Source of the DNA: JALYUM01 sp036688685
GTDB taxonomy: Bacteria; Pseudomonadota; Gammaproteobacteria; Burkholderiales; Burkholderiaceae_D
Length of the DNA: 64,000 nucleotides
NCBI RefSeq assembly: GCF_036688685.1
Contig: NZ_JAQQPS010000022.1
Coordinates: 39,973-103,972 of the forward strand
Direction: 5' to 3'
This document shows positions 42,126 to 51,565 of this stretch, one piece after another. The notes under the pieces are model-generated. The model had not been told where the DNA came from. It saw nothing but the letters and a program-made list of their open reading frames with translations, and did not search any database. Position 1 is the stretch's first letter; each line of letters starts with the position of its first letter. Position numbers and translations under genes: made by a program.

Positions 42126-44987
42126 ATGGCGCGTCGGGTTTTACCGTTCTCACTTAACGCAGCAGCCGCGTTGACGCTTGCCGGCGGGCTGGTCACCACG
42201 CTGGTCCTGTTTGCCGGCGTCGGGCGCCTCGAAAACGACAATCTGTCGCTGCTGTTCGCCCAGCGCGCCGACCTGCGCGTGGCGGCCCTGCGCCAGGGCT
42301 TCGAGGAAGCGGTGGAAGTGCTTACCGTCACCCACACGCTGTTCGACACCATCGGCCCGGTCACACGCGCGCAGTACCACGATTTCACCCTGCCCCTGCT
42401 GGCCCGCCACCCGTTCATCCAGGCCTTCAACTTCCGTCGCCTGGTGAGCAACGCCGACCGGTCCGGCGTAGAAGCCGGACTCGCGCAGCTGCGCCCGGGC
42501 CTGGTGATTACCGAAATGGTCGACGGCAAGCTGGTACCCGCGGCGTCCAAGAACCAGTACCGCGTGGTCGACTACATCGAGCCATTCGAGGGCAATGAAG
42601 CGGCACTGGGTCTCGATATCAGCAACAACGCGGCCGTGATGGATGCGCTGCGCCAGGCCGAGGCGAGCGGCCGCCCCACCGCCACGCGCCTGTTCCGGCT
42701 GGCCCAGAACCGCGTACCGGAACCCAGTTTTAGCGTGGTGATGCCGGTGTATGCGCGTACCCGGCCCGACGGCAGCCGTGGTGCACTGCTGGGCGAAACC
42801 GCCGTCATCATGCGCGGCCGCACCCTGGTCGAGAGCATCCTGGCGCGCGCCGGCCACCGCACGGCCACGGGCATCGCGCTGGCGGTCTACAGCGGCGACC
42901 GGCCCGACCCGGCCGCGCTGGTCTACGCCAGCAACCGCCACGCGCTGGCCGCGCCGGAACGCGCGCCCTGGTATCTGGCGCAATGGGGCCCGCAGCGCAG
43001 CGCCGCGCGCACGCTGGTGGTCGCCGAGCGCACCTGGCTGGTCACCGTCAACGCCATGCCGCGTCCATTCCTGGCCGACCACTTCGGCTCGCTCCTGGTG
43101 CTGCTGGGTGGCCTGCTGTGCACGCTGATCTCAACCGCCTTCGTGCAGCTGACCATGCAGCGCACGCGCCGCGTCAACCGGGTCGTCGAGGAACGCACGG
43201 CCGACCTGAAAAGCATCAACGCGCGCCTGCTCGACGACGTGAGCGCGCGCCGGCGCACCGAGAAAGCCCTGCAGGAGAGCGAGCAGCGCTTCCGCCAGCT
43301 GGTCGCGATGTCGTCCGACTGGTACTGGGAACAGGACGCCAGGCTGCGCTTCACATCGGTCACCGGCGGCCTGTCGGCCAAGGGCGGGATCCGGGTCGAG
43401 TCGCTGCTGGGCAAAACCCTGTGGCAGCGCGTGCCGGCCATGCTCACTACCGAATGGGGCCAGCGCCATATCGCCCAGCTGGAGGCGCGCCAGCCGTTTC
43501 TCGACCTGGAGTACGAAGCGCTCGATGACGCCGGCGTGCGGCGCTGGTACGCCATCAATGGCGAACCGATTTTCGACGAGCTGGGCAACTTCCTCGGCTA
43601 CCGCGGCACCGGCAGCGACATCACCGAGCGCAAGCAGGCCGAACACCGCGTGCACCACGTGGCCCAGCACGACGCCCTGACCGGCTTGCCCAACCGCAGC
43701 CTGCTGCAGGACCGGCTGGGCCAGGCCGTGGCCTACGCCAACCGCACCGCGATGCCGGTGTGGGTGATGCTGCTTGACCTCGATCGCTTCAAATTCGTCA
43801 ACGACAGCATGGGCCACAAGGCCGGCGACGTCCTGTTGATGACGATTGCGGCGCGCTTGCGCTCGGCGCTGCGCGACACCGACACCGTGGCGCGCCTGTC
43901 GGGCGATGAATTCGTGGTGATCCTGTCCGAGCATCCGGGCCAGCCGCTGACAGCGGAAATCGTGCAGCGCCTGATGGATGCGGTGGCGCGCCCGGTCATG
44001 CTGGGCACGCATGAATTTTTCGTCACCTGCAGTGTCGGTGTGGCCACCTACCCGCACCACCTGGCCGAGCCCGACACGTTGATCGAACACGCCGATATCG
44101 CCATGTACCGCGCCAAGAAACTGGGCCGCAACAATTTCCAGTTCTACACCCCGGCCATGAACGAGGAGGCGCTCGAGCGCGTCAGGATCGAGAGCGCGCT
44201 GCGCAACGCCCTGGAGCGCAACGAATTCGTGCTGCACTACCAGCCGCAGGTGCACCTGGGCAGCGGCGCAATCGTCGGCATGGAAGCGCTGATTCGCTGG
44301 CGCCACCCCGAGCTGGGCATGGTCGCGCCGATCCGCTTCATCGGCGTGGCCGAAGAAACCGGCCTGATCGTACCAATCGGCGCCTGGGTGATGCGCACCG
44401 CCTGCGCCCAGAACAAGGCCTGGCAGGACGCGGGCCTGGGCAATTTGCGGGTGGCGGTGAACCTGTCGGCGCGCCAGTTCGGCGCCATCGATCTGGTGCC
44501 GAGCCTGGAAGCGGTGCTGGCCGACACCGGTCTGACGCCGGCATGCCTCGAAATCGAGCTGACTGAAAGCCTGTTCATGAGCGACATCACGCCGGCCGTG
44601 GAAACACTGCACCGGATCAAGGCGCTCGGCGTGAACCTGTCAATCGACGATTTCGGCACCGGTTACTCGAGCCTGTCTTACCTGTCGCGCTTCCCGATCG
44701 ACGTGCTGAAAATCGACCGCTCCTTCGTCAGCGACATCGGCCAGGATGGCCCCGAGTCGCCGATCGTCGCCTCGATCATCACCCTGGCACACAACCTGAA
44801 ACTGGCCGTGATCGCCGAGGGCGTGGAAACGCTCGCCCAGCTCGACTACCTGCGCGCGCTCGGCTGCGACGAGATGCAGGGCTACTATTTCAGCCGGCCA
44901 CTGCCAGCCGACGAATTCGAGCAACTGCTGCGCCAGGGCCGCCACCTGCCGCCAGCCACCTTGCGCGACCTGGACGTAGTTGCTTAA
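42126..44987 (+). CDS. CHASE-PAS-GGDEF-EAL protein (c-di-GMP turnover)
   Basis: About 953 residues. Transmembrane segment near residue 15, an extracellular CHASE domain (VTHTLFDTIGPVTRAQYHDF, FIQAFNFRRLV), a second transmembrane segment near 320-340, a coiled linker, PAS domain, GGDEF domain with SGDEF (ARLSGDEFVVIL) and EAL domain with GMEALIRW, IELTESLFM, DDFGTGYSSL and KIDRSFV. The EAL site is complete; SGDEF is a tolerated variant. The ATG at 42126 has GGGA five bases upstream; an ATG at 42048 is also possible. Confidence 0.9.
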   Translation: MARRVLPFSLNAAAALTLAGGLVTTLVLFAGVGRLENDNLSLLFAQRADLRVAALRQGFEEAVEVLTVTHTLFDTIGPVTRAQYHDFTLPLLARHPFIQAFNFRRLVSNADRSGVEAGLAQLRPGLVITEMVDGKLVPAASKNQYRVVDYIEPFEGNEAALGLDISNNAAVMDALRQAEASGRPTATRLFRLAQNRVPEPSFSVVMPVYARTRPDGSRGALLGETAVIMRGRTLVESILARAGHRTATGIALAVYSGDRPDPAALVYASNRHALAAPERAPWYLAQWGPQRSAARTLVVAERTWLVTVNAMPRPFLADHFGSLLVLLGGLLCTLISTAFVQLTMQRTRRVNRVVEERTADLKSINARLLDDVSARRRTEKALQESEQRFRQLVAMSSDWYWEQDARLRFTSVTGGLSAKGGIRVESLLGKTLWQRVPAMLTTEWGQRHIAQLEARQPFLDLEYEALDDAGVRRWYAINGEPIFDELGNFLGYRGTGSDITERKQAEHRVHHVAQHDALTGLPNRSLLQDRLGQAVAYANRTAMPVWVMLLDLDRFKFVNDSMGHKAGDVLLMTIAARLRSALRDTDTVARLSGDEFVVILSEHPGQPLTAEIVQRLMDAVARPVMLGTHEFFVTCSVGVATYPHHLAEPDTLIEHADIAMYRAKKLGRNNFQFYTPAMNEEALERVRIESALRNALERNEFVLHYQPQVHLGSGAIVGMEALIRWRHPELGMVAPIRFIGVAEETGLIVPIGAWVMRTACAQNKAWQDAGLGNLRVAVNLSARQFGAIDLVPSLEAVLADTGLTPACLEIELTESLFMSDITPAVETLHRIKALGVNLSIDDFGTGYSSLSYLSRFPIDVLKIDRSFVSDIGQDGPESPIVASIITLAHNLKLAVIAEGVETLAQLDYLRALGCDEMQGYYFSRPLPADEFEQLLRQGRHLPPATLRDLDVVA

Positions 44988-45120
44988 ACAATATCCTTGT
45001 TGCAAATTAAGCTAGCCGTTTCAATATCGTTCGCCTACAATCAACTGTCCGCCTGATCAGACGCAAAATGCTACCGGCAGCGTTTATGCGTGATCAACGA
45101 TTAACGAAAGAGGAAACGAT

Positions 45121-45315
45121 ATGAACACCACCATGGAACGCCAGGGCAGCCGCATCCAGCGCACCGATGTGCGCACCTGCGATTTGATCAACCAGGCGAT
45201 TGCCTCGATTCCGAGCGTGGGCCTGCAGCGCGCCGCGCAATTCCTGGCATCGATGAACGTGCCGGCGGAAATCGCCATCCGCACACTGGTCTATCCGGCG
45301 CGCCGCCGCACCTGA
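45121..45315 (+). CDS. Small protein of unknown function
   Basis: 64 residues, no signal peptide or membrane segment; the core CDLINQAIASIPSVGLQRAA followed by QFLASMNVPAEIAIRTL looks helical. AGAGGA lies at a good distance before the ATG and a strong terminator follows 20 bases after the stop, which together favour a real gene. Family not recognised. Confidence 0.72.
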   Translation: MNTTMERQGSRIQRTDVRTCDLINQAIASIPSVGLQRAAQFLASMNVPAEIAIRTLVYPARRRT

Positions 45316-45330
45316 TTTCGTGATGCAAAA

Positions 45331-45360
45331 AAAAAGCCGCGCACGATGCGCGGCTTTTTT
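45331..45360. terminator. Bidirectional Rho-independent terminator
   Basis: An 8-bp stem (45336-45343 with 45347-45354) with a CGA loop is flanked by A on the left and T on the right, so it can serve the small gene on the plus strand and the gene at 45380-45751 on the minus strand. Confidence 0.9.
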
Positions 45361-45379
45361 GCGTGACGCCGTCAGGCGC

Positions 45380-45751
45380 TTACTTGATCTGTTCCTGGAT
45401 GGCGATATCGGCCAGCGATTCGCGGCCGCGCTCCGTCACGTCGAAACCGCCCGCTTCGCGCGCGGCGATGTGCGATTTCTTGATCAGGAATTGGGCCACG
45501 TCATGGTCGACGCTGGCGGCAGCGTCGGCGCAAAGCGCGCGCAAGCCGGCGATACAGCGACGCAGGAACAGGATCTGGGTGCCCTTTTCCGTCATCGTGA
45601 CCGAGCCGTCGCGGCCGTAGGAAATCATTTTCAGGCCATTCAGGCGCTTGGCATTGCGCCCGACGCAGGCGTTGACCTTGTCGTGGCGGGCCCCGCGCTG
45701 GATGAAGTCCAGGGCGTCAAATTCATCGGTAGTCAGTTTTTCGTTTTTCAT
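45380..45751 (-). CDS. Hypothetical protein, possibly winged-helix
   Basis: 123 residues. The segment LTTDEFDALDFIQRG, then KRLNGLKMISYGRDGSVTMT and EKGTQILFLRR resembles a winged-helix wing-and-strand pattern seen in small regulators; this is a weak inference. The ATG at 45751 is the first codon with a sensible protein; upstream sequence in the same frame is not protein-like. Terminator at 45331-45360. Confidence 0.68.
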   Translation of the reverse strand: MKNEKLTTDEFDALDFIQRGARHDKVNACVGRNAKRLNGLKMISYGRDGSVTMTEKGTQILFLRRCIAGLRALCADAAASVDHDVAQFLIKKSHIAAREAGGFDVTERGRESLADIAIQEQIK

Positions 45752-45845
45752 GCGCGCTTTCAATGTAGCCCGCCATGGTAACCGCCCTACCCCCGCACGG
45801 CAACCTGCACTGCAGCACGCGAGCGCCAACCACCGCGCTTCGGTA

Positions 45846-45977
45846 TCAGCCGCTGACCAGCAACCAGGCAAGCGCCATGCCGACAATGGCTGCCACCAGC
45901 AGCGCGCGCTGGACCAGGCGAGCGCCGAATGCACCGTGGCGGCCCAAATAAATCTTGTTGTGTAAGGAATTACCCAT
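45846..45977 (-). CDS. 43-residue single-span membrane protein
   Basis: Tiny frame: a polar, basic N-terminal half (MGNSLHNKIYLGRHGAFGAR) followed by one transmembrane helix, RALLVAAIVGMALAWLLVSG, ending at the stop. GGAGG sits six bases before the ATG, a near-ideal ribosome binding site. Function unknown. No homologue recognised. Confidence 0.68.
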   Translation of the reverse strand: MGNSLHNKIYLGRHGAFGARLVQRALLVAAIVGMALAWLLVSG

Positions 45978-46158
45978 GGCGCGCCTCCGTGATGTCGTGC
46001 ATTGATTATAGAAACATTCCTAGCCCCGCACGTGGGTCGTATTTACAAAAAGTTCGGGCTGTAGCCAAACGGCAACAAGTCGCTCCGAACCAGCGTGGCG
46101 ACGTGGCGCGCGCCGGCCTGCTAGCATGCCTTATTGATTAATCAACAAGGAGCATCCG

Positions 46159-46350
46159 ATGAGTACGAGCGAAAACAAGCCAGCGGCAAGCACAGAGCCG
46201 GGTGCGCAGGCGCCCGGCATGCTGCACGAAGCCGATATTGGCAGCGGCGAAAAGACGCCGGGCGAGCAGGACACGCAGGAGATGATCGAGGCGATTCCGC
46301 CCTTGCCGAAAGACCAGGCACCGTCGGGTGGAAAGCAGAAGCAAGCCTGA
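46159..46350 (+). CDS. Small hydrophilic protein of unknown function
   Basis: 63 residues rich in Pro, Glu, Gly and Lys, likely unstructured. AAGGAG stands eight bases before the ATG. Convergent with the proline-rich gene at 46365. Family not recognised. Confidence 0.65.
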   Translation: MSTSENKPAASTEPGAQAPGMLHEADIGSGEKTPGEQDTQEMIEAIPPLPKDQAPSGGKQKQA

Positions 46351-46364
46351 AGCAAAACCTTACT

Positions 46365-46538
46365 TCAGGCGCGTATCGGCCGTTCCGGCATGCCCGGTTC
46401 GGTCACCGGCGCATGGGTCGGTGCCGGCACGTCGTCCGGCACCGGCACGGTTGTCGGCGGATCTGGTTCCGGCACCGTGACGGGCGGCAGCTCGGGGTCG
46501 GGTGTGGTGTGGGCTTGCATGGTTTTTTCTTGATGCAT
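46365..46538 (-). CDS. 57-residue proline-rich small protein
   Basis: One quarter proline, built of repeating VP/PEP/PTP units (VTVPEPDPPTTVPVPDDVP), with no cysteine or membrane segment. GGAGG is seven bases before the ATG at 46538. The 14-base gap to the convergent 63-residue gene leaves no room for a separate terminator. Function unknown. Confidence 0.6.
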   Translation of the reverse strand: MHQEKTMQAHTTPDPELPPVTVPEPDPPTTVPVPDDVPAPTHAPVTEPGMPERPIRA

Positions 46539-46693
46539 CGTTGTGCCTCCGGCTGGTCAATATTGACGTTTTGTGAAGGTTAGCACGGGTGCCGCTCACC
46601 TGAAGGACCGGTTCAATCGTGCGCCGGCGTGTCTTGTCGCAGCAGCTGTGCGCTTGGTATAGTCGCCCCACCGTTCACTTCCCTGCCCCCGCC

Positions 46694-47596
46694 ATGACCC
46701 TGTCCTCCCGCAGCCTGCTGCCCCTGTTGTGCGCCACCGTCACCCTGCACGTCGTTGCCGCCCCGATGCCCCTGAGCGCTTACCTGGCATTGGAAGGACC
46801 CGCCCCTGGCGCCACCTATGCCTATGGTCCGGCACCGTCGCAATACGCCGAGCTGTTTGTCCCCAGCGGGCCCGGCCCGTTTCCGGTGGCCGTGCTGGTC
46901 CACGGCGGCTGCTGGACCAAACAATACGGCGGCATCACCCAGTTGCGGAATATGGCCGGCGCCCTGCGCGCGCGCGGCATCGCGGTCTGGAACGTCGAAT
47001 ACCGCCGCGTCGACGAAGCAGGGGGTGGCTATCCCGGCACCTACCAGGACATCAATGCGGCCCTTGACCTGCTGGCGGCCAGGGCGCCGGCCAGCAAGCT
47101 CGACTTGCAGCGCATCGTCGCCGTGGGCCACTCGGCCGGTGGCCAGCTGGTGCAGTGGATCGCCGGCCGCAACCGCATCGCCGCCAGCAGCCCGCTTTAC
47201 CAGGCGCAACCGCTGCCAATCCGCAGCGTCGTCAGCCTGGGCGGCCTGGCCGACCTGCGCAGCGAGCAGGCGCTCATCAAGAGCAGCTGTGAGCGCGATC
47301 TGGTCGACCTGACCGGTGTGCCAAGCGCCACACGTCCGGACGTATTTTCTGACACAAATGCCGCTGAACTCATGCCCAACGGCAGCCATACGCTGCTGGT
47401 CACCGGCGAACTGGACACGGTGTCGCCGCCGCGCGTGGCGCACGACTACGCGGCGCGCGCGCGGAAGGCGGGTGACCGCGCCGAGGTGGTCATTTTGCCC
47501 GGTGCGAGTCACTACGATGAAGTGGCGGCCACATCCGCCGCCTGGCCGACCGTGCTGGAAGTGATCGAATCAGCACTGCAAAGCGCTCGTCACTAG
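46694..47596 (+). CDS. Secreted alpha/beta hydrolase (esterase/acetylesterase-like)
   Basis: 300 residues with a signal peptide (to about AAPM). Oxyanion motif LVHGGCW, nucleophile elbow GHSAGG, acid in TGELDTVSP and catalytic His in PGASHYDEV make a full Ser-Asp-His triad in the BD-FAE/esterase-lipase class. Start at 46694 is the first ATG giving a signal peptide. Substrate unknown. Confidence 0.85.
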   Translation: MTLSSRSLLPLLCATVTLHVVAAPMPLSAYLALEGPAPGATYAYGPAPSQYAELFVPSGPGPFPVAVLVHGGCWTKQYGGITQLRNMAGALRARGIAVWNVEYRRVDEAGGGYPGTYQDINAALDLLAARAPASKLDLQRIVAVGHSAGGQLVQWIAGRNRIAASSPLYQAQPLPIRSVVSLGGLADLRSEQALIKSSCERDLVDLTGVPSATRPDVFSDTNAAELMPNGSHTLLVTGELDTVSPPRVAHDYAARARKAGDRAEVVILPGASHYDEVAATSAAWPTVLEVIESALQSARH

Positions 47597-47751
47597 CAAA
47601 CAGTCGGTATTTTTGATGCTGACAAGCAAAAAATCACTGGATTTTCCGATTTTTCCGTTACCTAGTTGCAACAATTTGCATGAATGGTATTTCAATCGCG
47701 GCGCAAGCTGGGTAAGGTTGATTTCTCGCATGACTTATTCAAGGAACACCG

Positions 47752-49458
47752 ATGTTTGCAACGATGACGGTACGAACCCGCCTGCAAGGGGGCTTCATGA
47801 TCATTTCCCTGCTGGGCGCCCTGGTGGCAGGCATCGGCGTGTTCAACATGGCAGCCATGAAAGACCGCGCCGACCTGGCCTACACGGTCGACCTGCTCGG
47901 CATGTCGGCCCTGAAACAGGCGAACATCAATATGGCCTACATGGGCCGCGAAATTCGCAGCGTGCTGCTGACGCAAGACGAGGCCACCCGGGCGCGGCTC
48001 GACGAGGGCGCCGGCAAGGCGTACCAGGAGATGGAGCGCCAGCTGGCCGTGGCGCGGCCCCTGTTCCGCACCGTGGCCGGAAAGGCCCTGTTTGCCGAAG
48101 TCGACAGCGCGATGCTGGCCTTTGAAACCAAGTTCAAACAATTACGCGCGCTGTCACGCGTGGAGGGCGAGGCTGGCCACCTGGCCGCTACGGCCTTTCT
48201 GCTGGGCGAATACAAACAGGTGGCCACCCAGTTCGAGACCAGGATGGCTGAGTTGAGTCAGCAAAAAGAAAAGGCTGCCGGCGTCGTGGCCGAAGAGTCG
48301 CACGCCATCTACCAGAATACGCGCCTGCTGATGCTGGCGATGGTCATCGCCAGCCTGGCCATGGGTATCGGCTTCGGTCTGCTGATCACGCGCGGCCTGA
48401 CGCGCCAGCTCGGCGGCGAGCCGGGCTATGCCGCCGAAGTGGCGGGCCTGATTGCGGCGGGCGACTTGTCGCACGTGGTCGTTACCCGTGCCGGCGACCA
48501 GCACAGCCTGCTGGCGGCAATGGAAACCATGCGCACCAGCCTGGTCAAGATTGTCAGCGAAGTGCGCAGCGGGACCGACACCATCGCCACCGCCGCCGGT
48601 GAAATCTCGAGTGGCAACCTGGACCTGTCGTCGCGCACCGAACAGCAAGCCAGTTCGCTCGAAGAAACCGCCTCCTCGATGGAGGAATTGACCAGCACCG
48701 TGCGCCAGAATGCGGACAATGCGCGCCAGGCCAATGTGCTGGCCGCGTCGGCCTCCGAAGTGGCCTCGCAGGGTGGCGCGGTGGTGGCAGAAGTGGTACA
48801 GACGATGGCGTCGATCAATGCCTCGTCAACCAAGATCGTCGACATCATCGGCGTCATCGATGGTATTGCCTTCCAGACCAATATCCTGGCACTGAACGCC
48901 GCCGTCGAAGCGGCCCGTGCCGGCGAACAGGGGCGCGGCTTTGCGGTCGTCGCCTCCGAAGTACGCAACCTGGCGCAGCGCTCGGCGTCGGCGGCCAGGG
49001 AAATCAAGTCCCTGATCGATGACTCGGTGGTCCAGGTAGAAGCCGGCGGCAAGCTGGTCGACAAGGCTGGTAACACCATGACCGACATCGTCGCGTCAAT
49101 CACACGTGTCACCGACATCATGGGAGAAATCGCGTCGGCCAGCCACGAACAGACAATTGGCATCGAGCAGATTAATTCGGCGATCGCGCAAATGGACGAA
49201 GTGACGCAGCAAAATGCGGCGCTGGTCGAACAGGCCGCCGCTGCGGCCGGTTCACTGCAGGACCAATCAGGCGTGCTGGCGCAGCTGGTGAATACCTTTA
49301 AACTCGACGAGGCCGCTGCGCGCGCGCCCGCGCAGGTCCACAAGGCGCCTGCCAACAAGGCGCCGCTCAAAGCTGCGCCGCCGCGCATCGCACCGGCGCT
49401 ACGCAAGCCGACCGCCGCAGCTGCAACTGCCGGCACGGACCAGTGGGAAGCGTTTTAG
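47752..49458 (+). CDS. Methyl-accepting chemotaxis protein
   Basis: 568 residues: transmembrane segment at 15-35, a four-helix-bundle ligand domain to about 185, second transmembrane segment (LLMLAMVIASLAMGIGFGLL), HAMP, and a signalling domain with the hairpin tip GIAFQTNILALNAAVEAARA. The last five residues, QWEAF, fit the xWxxF tether for CheR/CheB. AAGGA before the ATG. Its stop overlaps the ferredoxin stop by four bases. Ligand unknown. Confidence 0.93.
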   Translation: MFATMTVRTRLQGGFMIISLLGALVAGIGVFNMAAMKDRADLAYTVDLLGMSALKQANINMAYMGREIRSVLLTQDEATRARLDEGAGKAYQEMERQLAVARPLFRTVAGKALFAEVDSAMLAFETKFKQLRALSRVEGEAGHLAATAFLLGEYKQVATQFETRMAELSQQKEKAAGVVAEESHAIYQNTRLLMLAMVIASLAMGIGFGLLITRGLTRQLGGEPGYAAEVAGLIAAGDLSHVVVTRAGDQHSLLAAMETMRTSLVKIVSEVRSGTDTIATAAGEISSGNLDLSSRTEQQASSLEETASSMEELTSTVRQNADNARQANVLAASASEVASQGGAVVAEVVQTMASINASSTKIVDIIGVIDGIAFQTNILALNAAVEAARAGEQGRGFAVVASEVRNLAQRSASAAREIKSLIDDSVVQVEAGGKLVDKAGNTMTDIVASITRVTDIMGEIASASHEQTIGIEQINSAIAQMDEVTQQNAALVEQAAAAAGSLQDQSGVLAQLVNTFKLDEAAARAPAQVHKAPANKAPLKAAPPRIAPALRKPTAAAATAGTDQWEAF

Positions 49459-49742
49459 CCCGCGCGGCGCGCGTGCGGCGCTGCCAGCACCAGGTCCGAT
49501 AAGGGGACGGCGACACAGGTCAGGATGTCGCCGTCCCTTTTCTCATCGAGCGACAAGCCGGGCCAGTCGACCAGGTAGCGCACGCTGCCGCTCTGCATGC
49601 GGCACAAACAGGTGCGGCAGGTGCCGTTGCGGCAAGAACTGGGCAGAGTGATGCCGCCCGCCTCGGCGCTGTGCAACACCGACCTCGCCCCGTCGCCGGC
49701 GCAGGTCAGGCCAGAGGGAGAAAATGTGATCTGGAAAGTCAT
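49455..49742 (-). CDS. 2Fe-2S ferredoxin-type protein
   Basis: 95 residues with a plant-type [2Fe-2S] site: SSCRNGTCRTCLCRM (CxxxxCxxC) and the fourth cysteine in ILTCVAVP. The fold matches ferredoxin domains of oxygenase reductases, but no oxygenase or reductase gene adjoins, so the redox partner is not known. Confidence 0.88.
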   Translation of the reverse strand: MTFQITFSPSGLTCAGDGARSVLHSAEAGGITLPSSCRNGTCRTCLCRMQSGSVRYLVDWPGLSLDEKRDGDILTCVAVPLSDLVLAAPHARRAG

Positions 49743-49831
49743 GCGCGCATTCTAGCGTCAGTACGATGCCGCACAGACCAACATTCCTGTCGGCACTAAG
49801 CTGGTTCCATTGCAAACTTTGCGGGAACCAC

Positions 49832-50803
49832 GTGAAAATCAGTCATCCATCGATTCTGTTGTCCCTTCTGCTGGGCGCCAGCCTGCCAGCGTTCGCCCAG
49901 GTCGCCGGCGCCGACGCGCCGGCCGCGGCCCCGGCTGCCACTGGCGTCACCTTCACGCCCGCCGTCCAGAAACTGTTGCATGCCCAGGTCCTGCTCGACC
50001 GCGCCCACTTTTCGTCAGGCGAAATCGACGGCACCTTCGGTTCAAATATGAAAAATGCGCTGTCGGGTTTTCAGCAGGCCAGAAGCTTGCCGGTCACCGG
50101 CGCGCTCGATGACGCCACCTGGGCCGCGCTGGCGCAGGACGGCGCCGAGATGGTTGTAACGTATGTCCTTACCGATGCCGACACTGCCGGTCCGTTCGTC
50201 GCCATTCCCGAAGCCATGGCCGGCAAGGCAGCACTGCCGGCGCTCGGCTACGCGAACGCCGCCGAGGGTCTGGGCGAGAAATTCCACGCCAGCCCGACCT
50301 TGCTGGCACGCCTGAACCCGGGCAAGGATTTCGCGCGCACGGGCGAGCAGATCATGGTGCCGAACGTGCTCGGCACCGAGCCGCTGGCGAAAGCATCGAA
50401 AGTCATGGTCAGCAAGGCTGGCCGCGTGCTGACCGTGTACGACACCGAGGGCAAGCTGATGGCCCAGTATCCGGCCTCGACCGGCAGCAAGCATGACCCC
50501 CTCCCGATCGGCACGTGGAAGGTGAATGGCGTGGCGCGCCACCCGACTTACCACTACAACCCGAAACTGTTCTGGGATGCCAAAACCGGCGACAAGAAAG
50601 CCACCGTCCCGGCCGGCCCCAACAATCCGGTGGGCGTGGTCTGGATCGACTTGTCGAAACCCCATTACGGCATCCATGGCACCCCGGTCCCGCGCACGAT
50701 TGGCAAGACCGAGTCGCATGGCTGCATCCGCCTGACCAACTGGAGCGCGCAGGAAGTTGCCGCACTGGTGGCGCCGGGTACGCAAGTTGTCCTGACCAAC
50801 TAA
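49832..50803 (+). CDS. L,D-transpeptidase with peptidoglycan-binding domain
   Basis: 323 residues from a GTG at 49832 (VKISHPSILLSLLLGASLPA gives a signal peptide); an upstream ATG (49766) would add an odd cysteine-rich extension. A PG_binding_1 domain (FSSGEIDGTFGSNMKNAL), then a YkuD domain whose site is IHGTPVPRTIGKTESHGCIR, with nucleophilic Cys. Expected to crosslink or attach proteins to peptidoglycan in the periplasm. Followed 12 bases later by an M23 peptidase gene. Confidence 0.88.
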   Translation: MKISHPSILLSLLLGASLPAFAQVAGADAPAAAPAATGVTFTPAVQKLLHAQVLLDRAHFSSGEIDGTFGSNMKNALSGFQQARSLPVTGALDDATWAALAQDGAEMVVTYVLTDADTAGPFVAIPEAMAGKAALPALGYANAAEGLGEKFHASPTLLARLNPGKDFARTGEQIMVPNVLGTEPLAKASKVMVSKAGRVLTVYDTEGKLMAQYPASTGSKHDPLPIGTWKVNGVARHPTYHYNPKLFWDAKTGDKKATVPAGPNNPVGVVWIDLSKPHYGIHGTPVPRTIGKTESHGCIRLTNWSAQEVAALVAPGTQVVLTN

Positions 50804-50815
50804 GGAGCACTCCCC

Positions 50816-51529
50816 ATGAAATGGCTGTTGACTCTGATTATCGGCGCCGTGCTGGGCGCCGCAGGCTTGTTCGTCTACCTGCGCCAGGTGCCCCATGACG
50901 CGGCCCCGGGCGCGGTCGTGACGCCCGGCACCACCGCATTGCCGGCGCCGGCCGTGGCGCCCGCGCCGAATTCGGCCGCGGCATTGAATGGCCAGTTGCC
51001 GCCCGCCCCGGTGGTCGCGCCCGACCTGACCGAAGCAGACTTGCCGGTACGCCCGAGCGAGCCGGTGCCGATGCCGGCCGTGAACGGCGCCGACGCTCCA
51101 GCCGGCAAGTTGCTGGTGCCGGTCGACGGCGTCAAGTTCAGCCAGCTGAGCGACACCTACAACGCCCCGCGCGGCAGCGAGCGCCAGCATGAAGCGCTCG
51201 ACATCATGGCGCCGAAAGGCACCAAGGTGTTTGCCGTGGCCGACGGCAAGGTCGCGAAGCTATTTAACAGCGTGCCGGGTGGACTGACCGTCTACCAGTT
51301 CGAGCCGGCCGAGAAATTCGCCTATTACTATGCCCACCTCGACAAGTACGCCGATGGCATCAAGGAAGGCCAACTGCTGAAACGCGGCGACTTGATCGGG
51401 TATGTCGGCGTGACCGGCAATTCGGATCCGAAAGCGCCGCATTTGCATTTCGCGGTGGTACAGCTGACGCCCGAAAAACAATGGTGGAAAGGAACGCCCG
51501 TCAATCCGTATCCATTGATGGCTGAATAG
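50816..51529 (+). CDS. M23 family metallopeptidase, membrane-anchored
   Basis: 237 residues: one N-terminal transmembrane anchor (MKWLLTLIIGAVLGAAGLFV), a Pro/Ala-rich linker to about residue 95, then an M23 endopeptidase domain with zinc ligands in RQHEALDIMAPKG and PHLHFAV. Likely cleaves peptide crossbridges of peptidoglycan. In one unit with the L,D-transpeptidase gene, GGAG upstream of the ATG. Confidence 0.88.
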   Translation: MKWLLTLIIGAVLGAAGLFVYLRQVPHDAAPGAVVTPGTTALPAPAVAPAPNSAAALNGQLPPAPVVAPDLTEADLPVRPSEPVPMPAVNGADAPAGKLLVPVDGVKFSQLSDTYNAPRGSERQHEALDIMAPKGTKVFAVADGKVAKLFNSVPGGLTVYQFEPAEKFAYYYAHLDKYADGIKEGQLLKRGDLIGYVGVTGNSDPKAPHLHFAVVQLTPEKQWWKGTPVNPYPLMAE

Positions 51530-51565
51530 GGGCAAGCTGCAGGCGATGGTATCCGGCGCCGCCGC

